Origin: Acidimicrobiia bacterium
GTDB taxonomy: Bacteria; Actinomycetota; Acidimicrobiia; Spongiisociales; UBA5794
NCBI GenBank assembly: GCA_030065575.1
Contig: JASJDZ010000016.1
Span: 1-51,708, forward strand
Length of the DNA: 51,708 bases
Direction: 5' to 3'
The notes below the pieces were generated by a model. That model saw nothing but the letters and a program-made list of their open reading frames with translations. It ran no database searches and was not told the origin of the DNA. The position numbers were made by a program, and so were the translations under genes. Below are positions 42,928 through 50,606 of this stretch, piece by piece (within the stretch, counting starts at the first letter, position 1; each line of letters starts with the position of its first letter).

Positions 42928-43452
42928 ATGACAACCTCAACGAAGCTTCTCATCAATGAGCGGTACATCGCCCTCGTGGGCGTGCTCAATCGCGAGTTGG
43001 TGATCCTGGAACGGTTGGTCTTCAAGCTCACCCAGGCCGAAATGCTGACCCGGGCCGGCGAATCCCGGTTCCTGGCGAACATCTTCGACGAGATCGACTC
43101 AGTCCGTGATGATCTTGGCGCGCTCGAGGTAGCCCGCTCCATGTTGGTCGGTGATGTGACTGCGGCGCTTGGGCTGGCCAACGACACGCTCACTCTCAGC
43201 CAGCTGATTGCGTACGCTCCCGACCTGGCGGTTGAACCGCTCGAAGGCCTGCTGCGGCGAATGGCCGAGGCCATGGAAGAGGTTGCGGAGCTCAAGGAGA
43301 TGGGCTCCCGGGCCGTCATGGAGCGCCTCGATCAGATCGAAAGGGCGATGGACCGGGTAGAGCCGGGTGTGTTCGGACAGGCGGGCTACGACCAGGGTGG
43401 GTTTGTCACCGCACCGGTGACGACGTCGTCTCGCTTCGACCTCAACGTCTGA
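42928..43452 (+). CDS. FlgN-like flagellar export chaperone, paralogue
   Basis: A 174-residue, largely helical protein. Residues about 18-90 (LNRELVILERLVFKLTQAEM, SRFLANIFDEIDSVRDDLGALEVAR) align with the protein encoded upstream of flgK (LWYERRLLEYLLFKLVSANL, RRFVGPAIAEVDAVMAEIRRAEDQR). This marks it as a second member of the FlgN family. FlgN binds the hook-associated proteins FlgK and FlgL before export. The paralogue may serve another substrate such as FliD, flagellin or a capping protein. It converges on csrA with a 7-bp gap. Confidence 0.75.
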   Translation: MTTSTKLLINERYIALVGVLNRELVILERLVFKLTQAEMLTRAGESRFLANIFDEIDSVRDDLGALEVARSMLVGDVTAALGLANDTLTLSQLIAYAPDLAVEPLEGLLRRMAEAMEEVAELKEMGSRAVMERLDQIERAMDRVEPGVFGQAGYDQGGFVTAPVTTSSRFDLNV

Positions 43453-43459
43453 TCGCCGA

Positions 43460-43693
43460 TTAGCCGGGATCCTTGGGTGCGTCCTGAACGGCTTCGCGGA
43501 TCTTCTCGACATTGGCGATTGCCGACAGGTTCTCTTGCCGGACCTGCTCGTAGATTTCCTCGCGGTAGACCTCGACGCTGCGCGGAGCGTCGATCCCGAT
43601 CCGCACCTGTCCACCCTTTATCTCGATAACGGTGATGACGATGTCTTCACCGACGACAATGGATTCTCCGGGCCTTCTGGTGAGTACAAGCAT
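43460..43693 (-). CDS. csrA: Translational regulator CsrA
   Basis: A 77-residue RNA-binding dimer that blocks translation at GGA-containing hairpins. It has the canonical start [22 protein letters not shown] and [21 protein letters not shown], with Leu4 and the RNA-contacting [15 protein letters not shown] core (Val and Arg after APR/S). The extended C-terminus (about 15 residues) is like Bacillus CsrA, which FliW controls. It overlaps fliW (TGATG). Probable target sites are in the flagellin leader. Confidence 0.97.
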   Translation of the reverse strand: MLVLTRRPGESIVVGEDIVITVIEIKGGQVRIGIDAPRSVEVYREEIYEQVRQENLSAIANVEKIREAVQDAPKDPG

Positions 43694-44127
43694 CAGGCCC
43701 CCGGCAATTCGATCGGCGTACGGGTTGAGTAGTCGGTGCCGGTGAGCACGAGCTGACGGCCCTTGCGGGTCTTGACGTTGACGACAAACGGGCCGAGCAG
43801 GTTCAGGAATATCTCCCGGGTTTCGCTGTCGATCGTGACCGGAACAAACAAGATCGCATCATCGGCCGTTTCCAGCTCCAACTCCGCTTGCTCCACATCG
43901 GACAGGACCGGCGCATAGTCGGGGAAGAACAGCCAGGGCACGCACACGATCATCGAGATATCGATGTTGTCGAGGCTCTGCAACTGCTGGAAGGCCCCGT
44001 CCTCCCGGAGTTCGACGATCACGAATCGTTCGAGATCGGGAAGGCCGGGAAGGCCGTCCGGGAAGTGGAGTGCCTTCTCGAAGAGGTCGCTCGCCTCGGC
44101 GGCGTCGGCGCTGGATTGCTCGGTCAT
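43693..44127 (-). CDS. fliW: Flagellar assembly factor FliW
   Basis: A 144-residue CsrA antagonist that also binds flagellin. The fold markers are [51 protein letters not shown] and [20 protein letters not shown]. In Bacillus, FliW released on flagellin secretion inactivates CsrA. The gene order fliW-csrA next to flgL and near flagellin is the same here. It starts at ATG 44127 after a 75-bp gap from flgL, so a separate promoter is possible, but no FliA-type motif is seen in the gap. Confidence 0.97.
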   Translation of the reverse strand: MTEQSSADAAEASDLFEKALHFPDGLPGLPDLERFVIVELREDGAFQQLQSLDNIDISMIVCVPWLFFPDYAPVLSDVEQAELELETADDAILFVPVTIDSETREIFLNLLGPFVVNVKTRKGRQLVLTGTDYSTRTPIELPGA

Positions 44128-44202
44128 CGCTCACAGCCTAATCCAGTACGACAGCGCCCTCGTGTCAGATACATACGTCGGGGACCACGGAAGAGGAGGC
44201 GA

Positions 44203-45087
44203 TTAGCGCAGGAAGTCGACGAGCGAGGTCTGCGCTGATCTGGAGAAGGCAGCGAGAGCCGCCTCGTAAGCGGTCTGCTGCAGCTCGAGTTCCATGACCG
44301 CTTCGGCGATGTCGACATCCTCGAGCGTGGCTAGTTGCTCAGTGATCGTTTGGATCTCGTTGGCCGTCCGCAGCGATGCGGATTCGAGTTGGTTGGTCTT
44401 GGCCCCGACGATGCCGAGCCCGCCGAGCACCGTCTGCAGGCTGGTGTCAAGACCGCCGATCCCGGACTCGATCCCTGCGGTGTCGTCCGCATAGAGGGCA
44501 GCTTCGAGATCGTCGAGAACCGTGAAGATGTCGTTGCCGCTGGAGAAGCCGAAAGCGACGTCACCGGTAACGTTGATGGTTACGACCTCGTTCTCGCCAA
44601 CACGACGGTTGATCTGGCCGGAATCGCCGGTGTAGGTCCACACTCCGCCGACCTTCTCGACCGCATCGCTCGAGCTGAAGCCGGAGAACAGGCCCCGTCC
44701 CTGGTGCTGGGCGTTGGCCTGGGCAACGATGCTGTCTCGCAGGTGGCCGATCTCGAGGGCGATTGCCTCGCGCTCCTCGGGACCGACGTAGGTCGCACCG
44801 CGGACCGCCAGTTCGCGGGCTCGTTGGATCTGAGTCACGACATCCTGCAGCTTGGTGTCGGCGAGATCCAGCCACATCTGGCCGTCCGCCGCATTGCGGC
44901 CCTCTTGCTCGCGGGCGCTGAGTGTGGCGCGGAGCTGGAGAGCCCGGTTCATTCCAATGGGGTCGTCCGAAGGCCGGGTCATCTGCCTGCCGGTAGAGAG
45001 CCGTTCTTGCGTGGCCGAGTACTCGGACAGACGGGTCGTCAGCCGGTTGAGTGCTGCATGGTGGGCGCCGAGGTGAGTGACTCTCAT
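44203..45087 (-). CDS. flgL: Hook-filament junction protein FlgL
   Basis: A 294-residue hook-associated protein 3, joining hook and filament. It has the flagellin-like N-terminal coiled-coil region (RVTHLGAHHAALNRLTTRLSEYSATQERLSTGRQ, in adjoining motifs; then PSDDPIGMNRALQLRA) and a C-terminal helix (VMELELQQTAYEAALAAFSRSAQTSLVDFL). It starts 2 bp after the flgK stop. Probably exported with FlgN as chaperone. Confidence 0.95.
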   Translation of the reverse strand: MRVTHLGAHHAALNRLTTRLSEYSATQERLSTGRQMTRPSDDPIGMNRALQLRATLSAREQEGRNAADGQMWLDLADTKLQDVVTQIQRARELAVRGATYVGPEEREAIALEIGHLRDSIVAQANAQHQGRGLFSGFSSSDAVEKVGGVWTYTGDSGQINRRVGENEVVTINVTGDVAFGFSSGNDIFTVLDDLEAALYADDTAGIESGIGGLDTSLQTVLGGLGIVGAKTNQLESASLRTANEIQTITEQLATLEDVDIAEAVMELELQQTAYEAALAAFSRSAQTSLVDFLR

Positions 45088-45089
45088 GA

Positions 45090-46457
45090 CTACCTACCCA
45101 CAAGCCCGGTTCGGTTGATGAGCGTGTCGAGGCTCTCATCGACGGCGGTCATGACGCGAGCTGCGGCTTCGTATGCCCGCTGGTATGTGATGAGGTTGAC
45201 CATCTCCTCATCGATCGAAACCCCGTGTGCCTGCATGCGTGCGCTCTCGGCGGCTGAGGTGAGGGCGGCCTGGCTGCGGGCACCGGAGATCGCGGAGGCG
45301 GTCATTTCGCCAACGAACGAGACGATGTTGCGCATCGCATCGTCGACGGTGAGGGTCCCGCCGTCTGCGACCAGGCTGTCACGCAATGCCGAGAGGGCTT
45401 CGGCGTTCATCCCGTCGAACTCGGCCACGGGCGGCCCCGAGCCGGCAGCGGCGATCTCGGAATGGTGGCTCACTGCAACCACGAGCGAGGCCGCTTCGGC
45501 GCCGACCGTGTAGGACAGGAGGTCGCCTCCGGCTGAACCATCGGGGGCATAGCCGGTGGCGTGCTGGGCATTGAGGGCATCGGCCAGTTCCCGGGCGAAG
45601 GTATTGAGAGCGGCCTCGAAGCCGGGCAGTTCGGTCTGCAGGTAACTCTGGAATCCGGAGAGCTCACCGCCGACGGTGACCGTTGCCCCCGAGGAGTGAG
45701 AAATCGCAAAGGTCGCCGGGTCGTAGGAGAGCGGGCTGACCATCGTGTCGGAAACCAGCGACAGGCCATCGAGGCTGACCCGGGCTGCTCCGTTGTCCAT
45801 GATCGTGACGGTTACGCCCGCGATGTTGGACAGGTCGTCCATTATCAGGTCCCGCTGATCCAGCAGGTCGTTCGGCTCGCCGGGCAGCGAAGTGGCGTCG
45901 AGGATCTGCCGATTGAGCTGAGCGATCTCGTGCAGCATGGCGTTGGTACGGTCGACGTACGCCTCGAGCGAGTTCGATGCACTCTGGCGTTCGATGTCCC
46001 ACTTCTCGGCGACGCCGCGCACGTTGGTGGCCAGCTGGCCGAGCGTGGTGATCACGTGCTGCCGGGCCGAGGCGTTGGGAGGATCGAGTGTCAGTTCGTC
46101 AAAAGCGGTCCACAGGTTGGCCAAGCTCGAGGTGACCCCGGTGTCGGGCTCGCCCATCACCGACTCGGTCTTCGCCAGCAGGTCGGCAAGAACGTCGAGA
46201 CGGCCCTGGGCGCTGGCGGAACGACGCACCTGGGTATCGAGACCATCGATCCGCACCCTGGAAATGTTGGCGATGTCGACCCCCTGGCCGACGGTGCCGA
46301 AGCGATGGTGGTAGGGGAGGCGGGTAGCGAGGTCGACCCGCTGCCGGCTGTATCCGGGGGTCGAGGCATTGGCGACGTTGTGGGATGAGGTATTGATGCC
46401 GGCCTGAGCAGCGGTCAGCCCGCTGAATGCCGTGTAGAGGGAGATGAAGTCGCTCAT
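45090..46457 (-). CDS. flgK: Hook-associated protein FlgK
   Basis: A 455-residue hook-associated protein 1. It has the rod/hook-family N-terminus (YTAFSGLTAAQAGINTSSHNVANASTPGYSRQRV in adjoining motifs) and the C-terminal helix QRAYEAAARVMTAVDESLDTLIN. The middle region forms the surface domain. The ATG overlaps the flgN stop (TGATG). The order flgN-flgK-flgL-fliW-csrA is that of Bacillus subtilis. Confidence 0.96.
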   Translation of the reverse strand: MSDFISLYTAFSGLTAAQAGINTSSHNVANASTPGYSRQRVDLATRLPYHHRFGTVGQGVDIANISRVRIDGLDTQVRRSASAQGRLDVLADLLAKTESVMGEPDTGVTSSLANLWTAFDELTLDPPNASARQHVITTLGQLATNVRGVAEKWDIERQSASNSLEAYVDRTNAMLHEIAQLNRQILDATSLPGEPNDLLDQRDLIMDDLSNIAGVTVTIMDNGAARVSLDGLSLVSDTMVSPLSYDPATFAISHSSGATVTVGGELSGFQSYLQTELPGFEAALNTFARELADALNAQHATGYAPDGSAGGDLLSYTVGAEAASLVVAVSHHSEIAAAGSGPPVAEFDGMNAEALSALRDSLVADGGTLTVDDAMRNIVSFVGEMTASAISGARSQAALTSAAESARMQAHGVSIDEEMVNLITYQRAYEAAARVMTAVDESLDTLINRTGLVGR

Positions 46458-46957
46458 CAGATGATCCGATTCACTCGTAGCGGCTGATCGGGTGTTCGGG
46501 TCGCCCGTCCGGCGGCGTCATAGATGTCGCCTCCGGCAAACCCGAGTGTCCCTTGGATACCGTCGAGGGCAACGGTTGCCAGGCGGCGGTTCTCCTTGGT
46601 GAGCACCTCGATCTCGTTGACCAGGCCCATGAATACCGCCTGGTGGTCTTCGAATGTGGGTCGCAGATGGTCCGGGGCGTTGTCGACGAGGAATCGCAGC
46701 CCGACCGACGCGGGGGGAACATTCCATTCCTGCGCTACGGCGGCGACGACTTCGCTTCGTTGATCCTCGGCTCTGCGGATCTCGGCCATGACTGCGTCGA
46801 CCTCAGCGATGGCCGGGCCGACAAAGCGGCGATCATCGGCAATCAGCACGAGATTGGCCGACACGAGCTTGAACAGCAGGTACTCGAGCAGTCTGCGTTC
46901 GTACCAGAGCGTGTCGGCTAGCTGGCTCATAGGTGTAGATCCGGTTGCGGTAACCAT
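46457..46957 (-). CDS. flgN: Flagellar export chaperone FlgN
   Basis: A helical chaperone for FlgK and FlgL, 166 residues from ATG 46957, or 157 from ATG 46930 (MSQLADTLWYERR). A longer frame to 47008 would begin upstream of the FliA-type promoter and is therefore ruled out. The core LWYERRLLEYLLFKLVSANL and the RRFVGPAIAEVDAVMAEIRRAEDQR helix are typical of actinobacterial FlgN. It heads the flgNKL-fliW-csrA operon. No flgM anti-sigma gene lies before it. Confidence 0.88.
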   Translation of the reverse strand: MVTATGSTPMSQLADTLWYERRLLEYLLFKLVSANLVLIADDRRFVGPAIAEVDAVMAEIRRAEDQRSEVVAAVAQEWNVPPASVGLRFLVDNAPDHLRPTFEDHQAVFMGLVNEIEVLTKENRRLATVALDGIQGTLGFAGGDIYDAAGRATRTPDQPLRVNRII

Positions 46958-46965
46958 TGGGTGTT

Positions 46966-46993
46966 CAGTCGGCCCGAGCACCGCTCGATTAAG
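46966..46993 (-). promoter_or_regulatory. FliA-type promoter of the flgNKL-fliW-csrA operon
   Basis: On the minus strand CTTAA (46993-46989), 15 nt, GCCGACTG (46973-46966), then 8 nt to ATG 46957. The -35 is the same as that of flgE. Confidence 0.72.
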
Positions 46994-47147
46994 GCCCAGA
47001 ACCGACATAAGTGAGCTCGGATAAATCGTGGCGCAAGCTGCCGGGGAGGGCGGGATTCGGATATGCTCAAGGGCAGCCGAGCAGGTGCCGAGTACTTCTC
47101 ATATGGCCTTGCGGGCTGTGCCGTTTCGCCTATGAATCGGGGAAATC

Positions 47148-47768
47148 ATGAACTCAGGTGATGCCATCAAGGGAGAAAACGCCGAGGCGCGTATCGCTCA
47201 TCTCGAGGCCCGCCTCGCCGAGGCGGAAGCCGACAACGGCGTACTCCGCCTCCAGCTCGACATGCTCACCTCGACGGATATCGTCACCGGGCTCCCCAAT
47301 AGCAATGGCATCGCCGCCCAGCTGCAGAAGGCGGCCGCTCGCTACTCGCGTTCCGGAGAGGCGTTCGCCCTGATGCACATCGGCTTTCCGGCCTTCGCCC
47401 GCATCGCAGAGGAACGAGGGCGGCACGCGCTCGAAGATGGCATGCGCCACGCCGGGTCCCTCGTCGGAGCCGCGGTGCGGCAACTAGACACGGTAGGTCG
47501 AATCGACGAAGAGGGCCTGGTCTGTGTCATGCCGATGATGTCTGATGACGGGGTAACGCCCGTGGTCAACCGGGTCGAGCGGGTTCTCGAGTCAACTCCG
47601 ATGCTGTTTGAGGACGATCAGGAGATCTACCTCGTCCCTGAGTTCACCATTGTGATCTGCAGCACTGCAGCCCGGGTTGATCCGCCGACCATCATGAACC
47701 GGCTTCTCGATGCCCGCGCCCAGGCGAAGCCCGGTGCCCCCGTGGTTCGTCACGCCAGCTCTTCCTAG
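47148..47768 (+). CDS. Degenerate GGDEF protein retaining the c-di-GMP I-site
   Basis: A 206-residue protein: N-terminal coiled coil (about 10-40) and a GGDEF-type fold (about 41-195). The active site is destroyed: GGDEF is replaced by DEEGL at 120-124, and the metal Asp of the LDLDxFK strand is replaced (MHIGFPAF). The inhibitory-site RxxD is kept as RQLD at 111-114, exactly five residues before the lost GGDEF. It therefore looks like a c-di-GMP receptor and not a cyclase. It lies between flgN and flgE. CATAT-N15-GCCGTTTC upstream (ending 47127) is only a faint FliA-like match. Confidence 0.82.
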   Translation: MNSGDAIKGENAEARIAHLEARLAEAEADNGVLRLQLDMLTSTDIVTGLPNSNGIAAQLQKAAARYSRSGEAFALMHIGFPAFARIAEERGRHALEDGMRHAGSLVGAAVRQLDTVGRIDEEGLVCVMPMMSDDGVTPVVNRVERVLESTPMLFEDDQEIYLVPEFTIVICSTAARVDPPTIMNRLLDARAQAKPGAPVVRHASSS

Positions 47769-47794
47769 CTTCCCGACCGCCCCGTTGCGTTCTG

Positions 47795-47822
47795 CTTAAT
47801 TCGACTCCCCGCCAGCCGACGG
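47795..47822 (+). promoter_or_regulatory. FliA-type promoter of flgE
   Basis: CTTAA (47795-47799), 15 nt, GCCGACGG (47815-47822), about 115 nt before the flgE start. Confidence 0.65.
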
Positions 47823-47937
47823 TGTCATCCGAGCGAGAGTTGTGACCGGCAATTGCGCTTGCATACGGACGCCGCCCACGGATGTGGTGGCTCAGTCTTC
47901 TAGGGACGGAGTGACATCACGCTAGGGGTGATGAAAC

Positions 47938-49164
47938 ATGATGCGTTCGATGTTTGCCGGTGTATCCGGTCTTCGATCCCACCAAACGATGATGGATGTG
48001 GTGGGCAACAACATCGCCAACGTCAACACCGCAGGATTCAAGAGCGCCCAGATCACATTTGGTGAAGCGATGGCGCAGACCTTGTCGGGCCCGTCCGGCG
48101 CAGGTGTCGAATCCGGTGGTACCAACCCTCTCCAGATCGGCCTCGGTGTGCAGGTCGCCTCTATCGATGGCGTCTTCACGCAGGGTGCGATCCAGATCAC
48201 CGGCCGACCGACCGATATCGCCATTCAAGGCGACGGATTCTTCATTCTTGCGGACTCCAGCGGACGTGAGTACACCCGTGCCGGCACCTTCCGTTGGGAC
48301 GAGTCGGGCAACCTGGTCGCCCCCGGTGGCCAGCTCGTTCAGGGCTGGCTGGCCGATCCGACCGGCGTCGTGCAGACCCAGACTTCGGTTCAGGGGATCA
48401 ATCTCCCGCTGTCCCAGGTCATTCAGCCCGTGACCACGACCGAGGTCCAAGTAGGCGGGAACCTCTCCGCAGACGCGGCAGTTGGCGACGTCCACAGCAC
48501 TTCGATCGTTGTTTACGACTCGCTCGGTGAGCCGCAGGAGCTGCTCGTCGACTTTGAGAAGACAGCGGCCAACACCTGGGACGTGTCGGCTTCCATGAAC
48601 GGCTCGGCGCTCACGCTCAGCTCGAGCTCCGTGACCTTCGACACTGCGGGCGCCCTGACCAGCGCAGGAACCTTGACGGTGAGCGGATACACGCCTCCCG
48701 GCGCTGCTGCGCTGAACTTCGACCTGGACCTCGCCACCGGTTCGCCGCTGGTGCAGTTCGGGGGCAGCTCCAGCGCAGAGAGCATGGATCAAGACGGCAA
48801 CGCAATCGGGTTCCTGACCGACTTCTCGATTGCCGCCAACGGCACGATCAGTGGCCAGTTCTCCAACGGTGAGACCAAGGTGCTGGCGATGATCGCTACG
48901 GCAACGTTCAACAACCCGTCCGGTCTCATCCGGGCAGGCGAGACTCGTTTTGAGGCCTCGGTCAACTCCGGCCAGCCGCTGGTCGGTGAGCCGGGCAACG
49001 GCAACCGGGGCATGCTTGCCTCCGGCGCACTCGAGATGAGCAACGTTGACCTGGCTCAGGAGTTCACCAATCTGATCATTGCCCAGCGTGGCTTCCAGGC
49101 CAACAGCCGGGTGATCACGGCCTCCGACGAAGTCCTGGCCGATCTGGTGAACCTGAAGCGTTAG
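47938..49164 (+). CDS. flgE: Flagellar hook protein FlgE
   Basis: A 408-residue structural hook protein. The N-terminus has the axial-family motif MFAGVSGLRSHQTMMDVVGNNIANVNTAGFKS (adjoining segments), then DIAIQGDGFFILADSSGREYTRAGTF. The C-terminal helix is NVDLAQEFTNLIIAQRGFQANSRVITASDEVLADLVNL. The start is ATG 47938 with GGGGTGAT upstream; a second ATG follows immediately. Two hairpins terminate it. Confidence 0.95.
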   Translation: MMRSMFAGVSGLRSHQTMMDVVGNNIANVNTAGFKSAQITFGEAMAQTLSGPSGAGVESGGTNPLQIGLGVQVASIDGVFTQGAIQITGRPTDIAIQGDGFFILADSSGREYTRAGTFRWDESGNLVAPGGQLVQGWLADPTGVVQTQTSVQGINLPLSQVIQPVTTTEVQVGGNLSADAAVGDVHSTSIVVYDSLGEPQELLVDFEKTAANTWDVSASMNGSALTLSSSSVTFDTAGALTSAGTLTVSGYTPPGAAALNFDLDLATGSPLVQFGGSSSAESMDQDGNAIGFLTDFSIAANGTISGQFSNGETKVLAMIATATFNNPSGLIRAGETRFEASVNSGQPLVGEPGNGNRGMLASGALEMSNVDLAQEFTNLIIAQRGFQANSRVITASDEVLADLVNLKR

Positions 49165-49176
49165 TAGTTGACCAAC

Positions 49177-49236
49177 CGGGGGCTGCCAGCACGGCCCCCG
49201 AGAGGACATCGGGGGCTCCGCCGTGACGGAGCCCCC
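49177..49236 (+). terminator. Two consecutive hairpins after flgE
   Basis: The first hairpin is CGGGGGC/GCCCCCG (49177-49200 region). The second is a perfect 10-bp stem GGGGGCTCCG (49211-49220) and CGGAGCCCCC (49227-49236) with a 6-nt loop. They separate flgE from the flbD unit. Confidence 0.7.
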
Positions 49237-49249
49237 ACCAGGGTTGGCC

Positions 49250-49277
49250 GTTAAGCACAGAGCGCAACGGCCGACAT
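49250..49277 (+). promoter_or_regulatory. FliA-type promoter of flbD
   Basis: GTTAA (49250-49254), 15 nt, GCCGACAT (49270-49277), about 50 nt before flbD, which has its own AAAGGAG ribosome binding site. Confidence 0.72.
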
Positions 49278-49328
49278 GAGTAGTAAGCAAGCAAAGGCTG
49301 GCTGGCAGCCTGGCAAAGGAGACGACGA

Positions 49329-49562
49329 ATGATCGCCGTACATCGACTTCGAGGTGAGCCGATGTTTCTCAACGCCGACCTCGTCGAGTCCATTGAGGCA
49401 ACACCGGACACGGTGCTGACGCTTGTTGACGGGCGCCGCATCGTTGTCGCCGACACACCGGAGGAAGTCGCCGAGCGGATCGTAGAGTTCCGCGCCTCGA
49501 TTCTGGTGAGCGCAGCCGAGCTGCGCGGCGCAACCACACCGGTTGCCACGATCCATTCCTGA
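49329..49562 (+). CDS. flbD: FlbD-family flagellar protein
   Basis: A 77-residue member of the FlbD (swarming/flagellar) family. Pattern: IAVHRLRGEPMFLNADLVESIEATPDTVLTLVDGRRIVVADTPEEVAERI in adjoining strands. It usually lies just before motA and motB; here the next gene is an unrelated lipoprotein and no stator genes are in the window. Its molecular role is poorly known. Confidence 0.88.
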   Translation: MIAVHRLRGEPMFLNADLVESIEATPDTVLTLVDGRRIVVADTPEEVAERIVEFRASILVSAAELRGATTPVATIHS

Positions 49563-49626
49563 GGACCCTATTGGCGCGACGGGCAAGACCCGGTAGCGTG
49601 ATGGTGCCGCATTTGAGGAGGCAGAA

Positions 49627-50496
49627 ATGCAGCACCGGCGCGTCCTCGCGCATTCCCTGGCGTTGGTTGTCCTTCTCGCTGCCTGCAGTACCGACCTGAC
49701 CGATGAGCCCGGAGCGCCGTCCAATGGTGGTTCGGATTCCGCTGCAGCAGAGGTGACGACAACCACCAGTCCGTTCTCGACCACCACCACAACGTCAACC
49801 ATCCCTCCGCGACTGATCCCGCTCCTTGAGTCGCCACCAGCCTTCGAGGAAGTGGCTCTCCTCACCAGCGACGACCTCGAGCTCTACGCCAAGTACTGGC
49901 CGGGTGGCCCGGTCGCAGTGCTTGCCGGTCATGACTTCTATACGACGTCCGACGCTGACGACGGCGTCGATCCACAGAGCTCGGACTCCATCGTCTGGTG
50001 GACAGGTGTGCTCGCGGATCAAGGATTCACGGTCCTGTCGCCGGACTATCGGGGACACGGCAGGTCTCCCGGTGAGACCAGCATCAATGACGCTCCAACC
50101 GACCTCAAGGCGGCCTACGACTTCTTGGTCGCCCGCGGTTACGAGAAGATCGTGATGGCCGGCCTGCTTGGCTCAGGCACCGCCGGGGTCGTTCTCGACG
50201 CTCAGGACCCCGATGTTGAATTCGCCGGCATCGCCATGATCTGGTCGGCTCCGCAGGAACTCGCGCTCGATGCGCAACGTGTGCTGTACGGGATCGATGC
50301 TCCGATTTACCTGGTGTCCTTCGACAACAACCGTATCGAGCGTTGGTCGAAGCTGATGGCAGCGGAGATCGATCATCTCTACGACCGGGTGATGTTCTAC
50401 CCGGCACCCGATGGCGTGGACTGGGTACAGGCGAATGGCGAGGAGTTCGTCGGACGTCTGGTCGACTTCGTCGAGTACGTTGCTGCGGAGGGTTAG
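49627..50496 (+). CDS. Lipoprotein with a catalytically degenerate alpha/beta-hydrolase fold
   Basis: A 289-residue lipoprotein. The lipobox LLAAC puts the lipid on Cys20, followed by a Thr-rich linker (about 38-60) that would span the cell wall. The domain follows the alpha/beta-hydrolase plan (VLSPDYRGHGRSPGET, then the elbow strand IVMAGLLGSGTAG). In the nucleophile elbow, the usual GHSMGG reads GLLGSG, so the Ser is Leu, and no catalytic His is seen in the C-terminal FYPAPDGVDW region. GAGGAGG precedes the ATG. It lies between flbD and fliA; a binding role at the envelope is possible. Confidence 0.78.
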   Translation: MQHRRVLAHSLALVVLLAACSTDLTDEPGAPSNGGSDSAAAEVTTTTSPFSTTTTTSTIPPRLIPLLESPPAFEEVALLTSDDLELYAKYWPGGPVAVLAGHDFYTTSDADDGVDPQSSDSIVWWTGVLADQGFTVLSPDYRGHGRSPGETSINDAPTDLKAAYDFLVARGYEKIVMAGLLGSGTAGVVLDAQDPDVEFAGIAMIWSAPQELALDAQRVLYGIDAPIYLVSFDNNRIERWSKLMAAEIDHLYDRVMFYPAPDGVDWVQANGEEFVGRLVDFVEYVAAEG

Positions 50497-50596
50497 GTAT
50501 CGAGTTCTGCGCAGCAGAACTCGATACCTTTCTTGGGAGCACTGGCTCCCAAGAAAGGCGAAACCCCCCTGGGAGGGGGGGAAGAGGGGTTTCGCC
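50495..50596. terminator. Three stacked perfect hairpins between convergent genes
   Basis: Hairpin 1 has 16-bp arms AGGTATCGAGTTCTGC and its complement (50495-50510, 50514-50529). Hairpin 2 has 14-bp arms CCTTTCTTGGGAGC (50527-50540, 50545-50558). Hairpin 3 has 11-bp arms GGCGAAACCCC (50557-50567, 50586-50596). Neighbouring stems share two or three bases. They lie between the lipoprotein and the convergent fliA gene. Confidence 0.7.
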
Positions 50597-50606
50597 CTGG
50601 AGGGAT

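Noticed and set aside
42479..42931. 150-codon open frame across the intergenic region whose stop overlaps the second flgN-like start
   Set aside because: It runs in the wrong frame through the small membrane protein gene, contains the FliA-type promoter, has no family-like composition, and shows no ribosome binding site at its internal ATGs.
47102..47127. CATAT-N15-GCCGTTTC as a FliA-type promoter of the pseudo-GGDEF gene
   Set aside because: Only about half of the -10 bases agree; kept as a faint possibility in the gene entry but not counted in the motif set.
47917..49290. 457-codon open frame antisense to flgE, and similar long antisense frames (opposite ftsY, the winged-helix gene and the amidohydrolase)
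   Set aside because: These are mirror frames produced by high GC at third positions; the sense strands encode recognisable proteins with start signals.
49276..49332. 18-residue leader peptide frame ending in an ATGA overlap with flbD
   Set aside because: Its ATG lies inside the FliA-type -10 box (49270-49277), so the transcript from that promoter would not contain its start codon.
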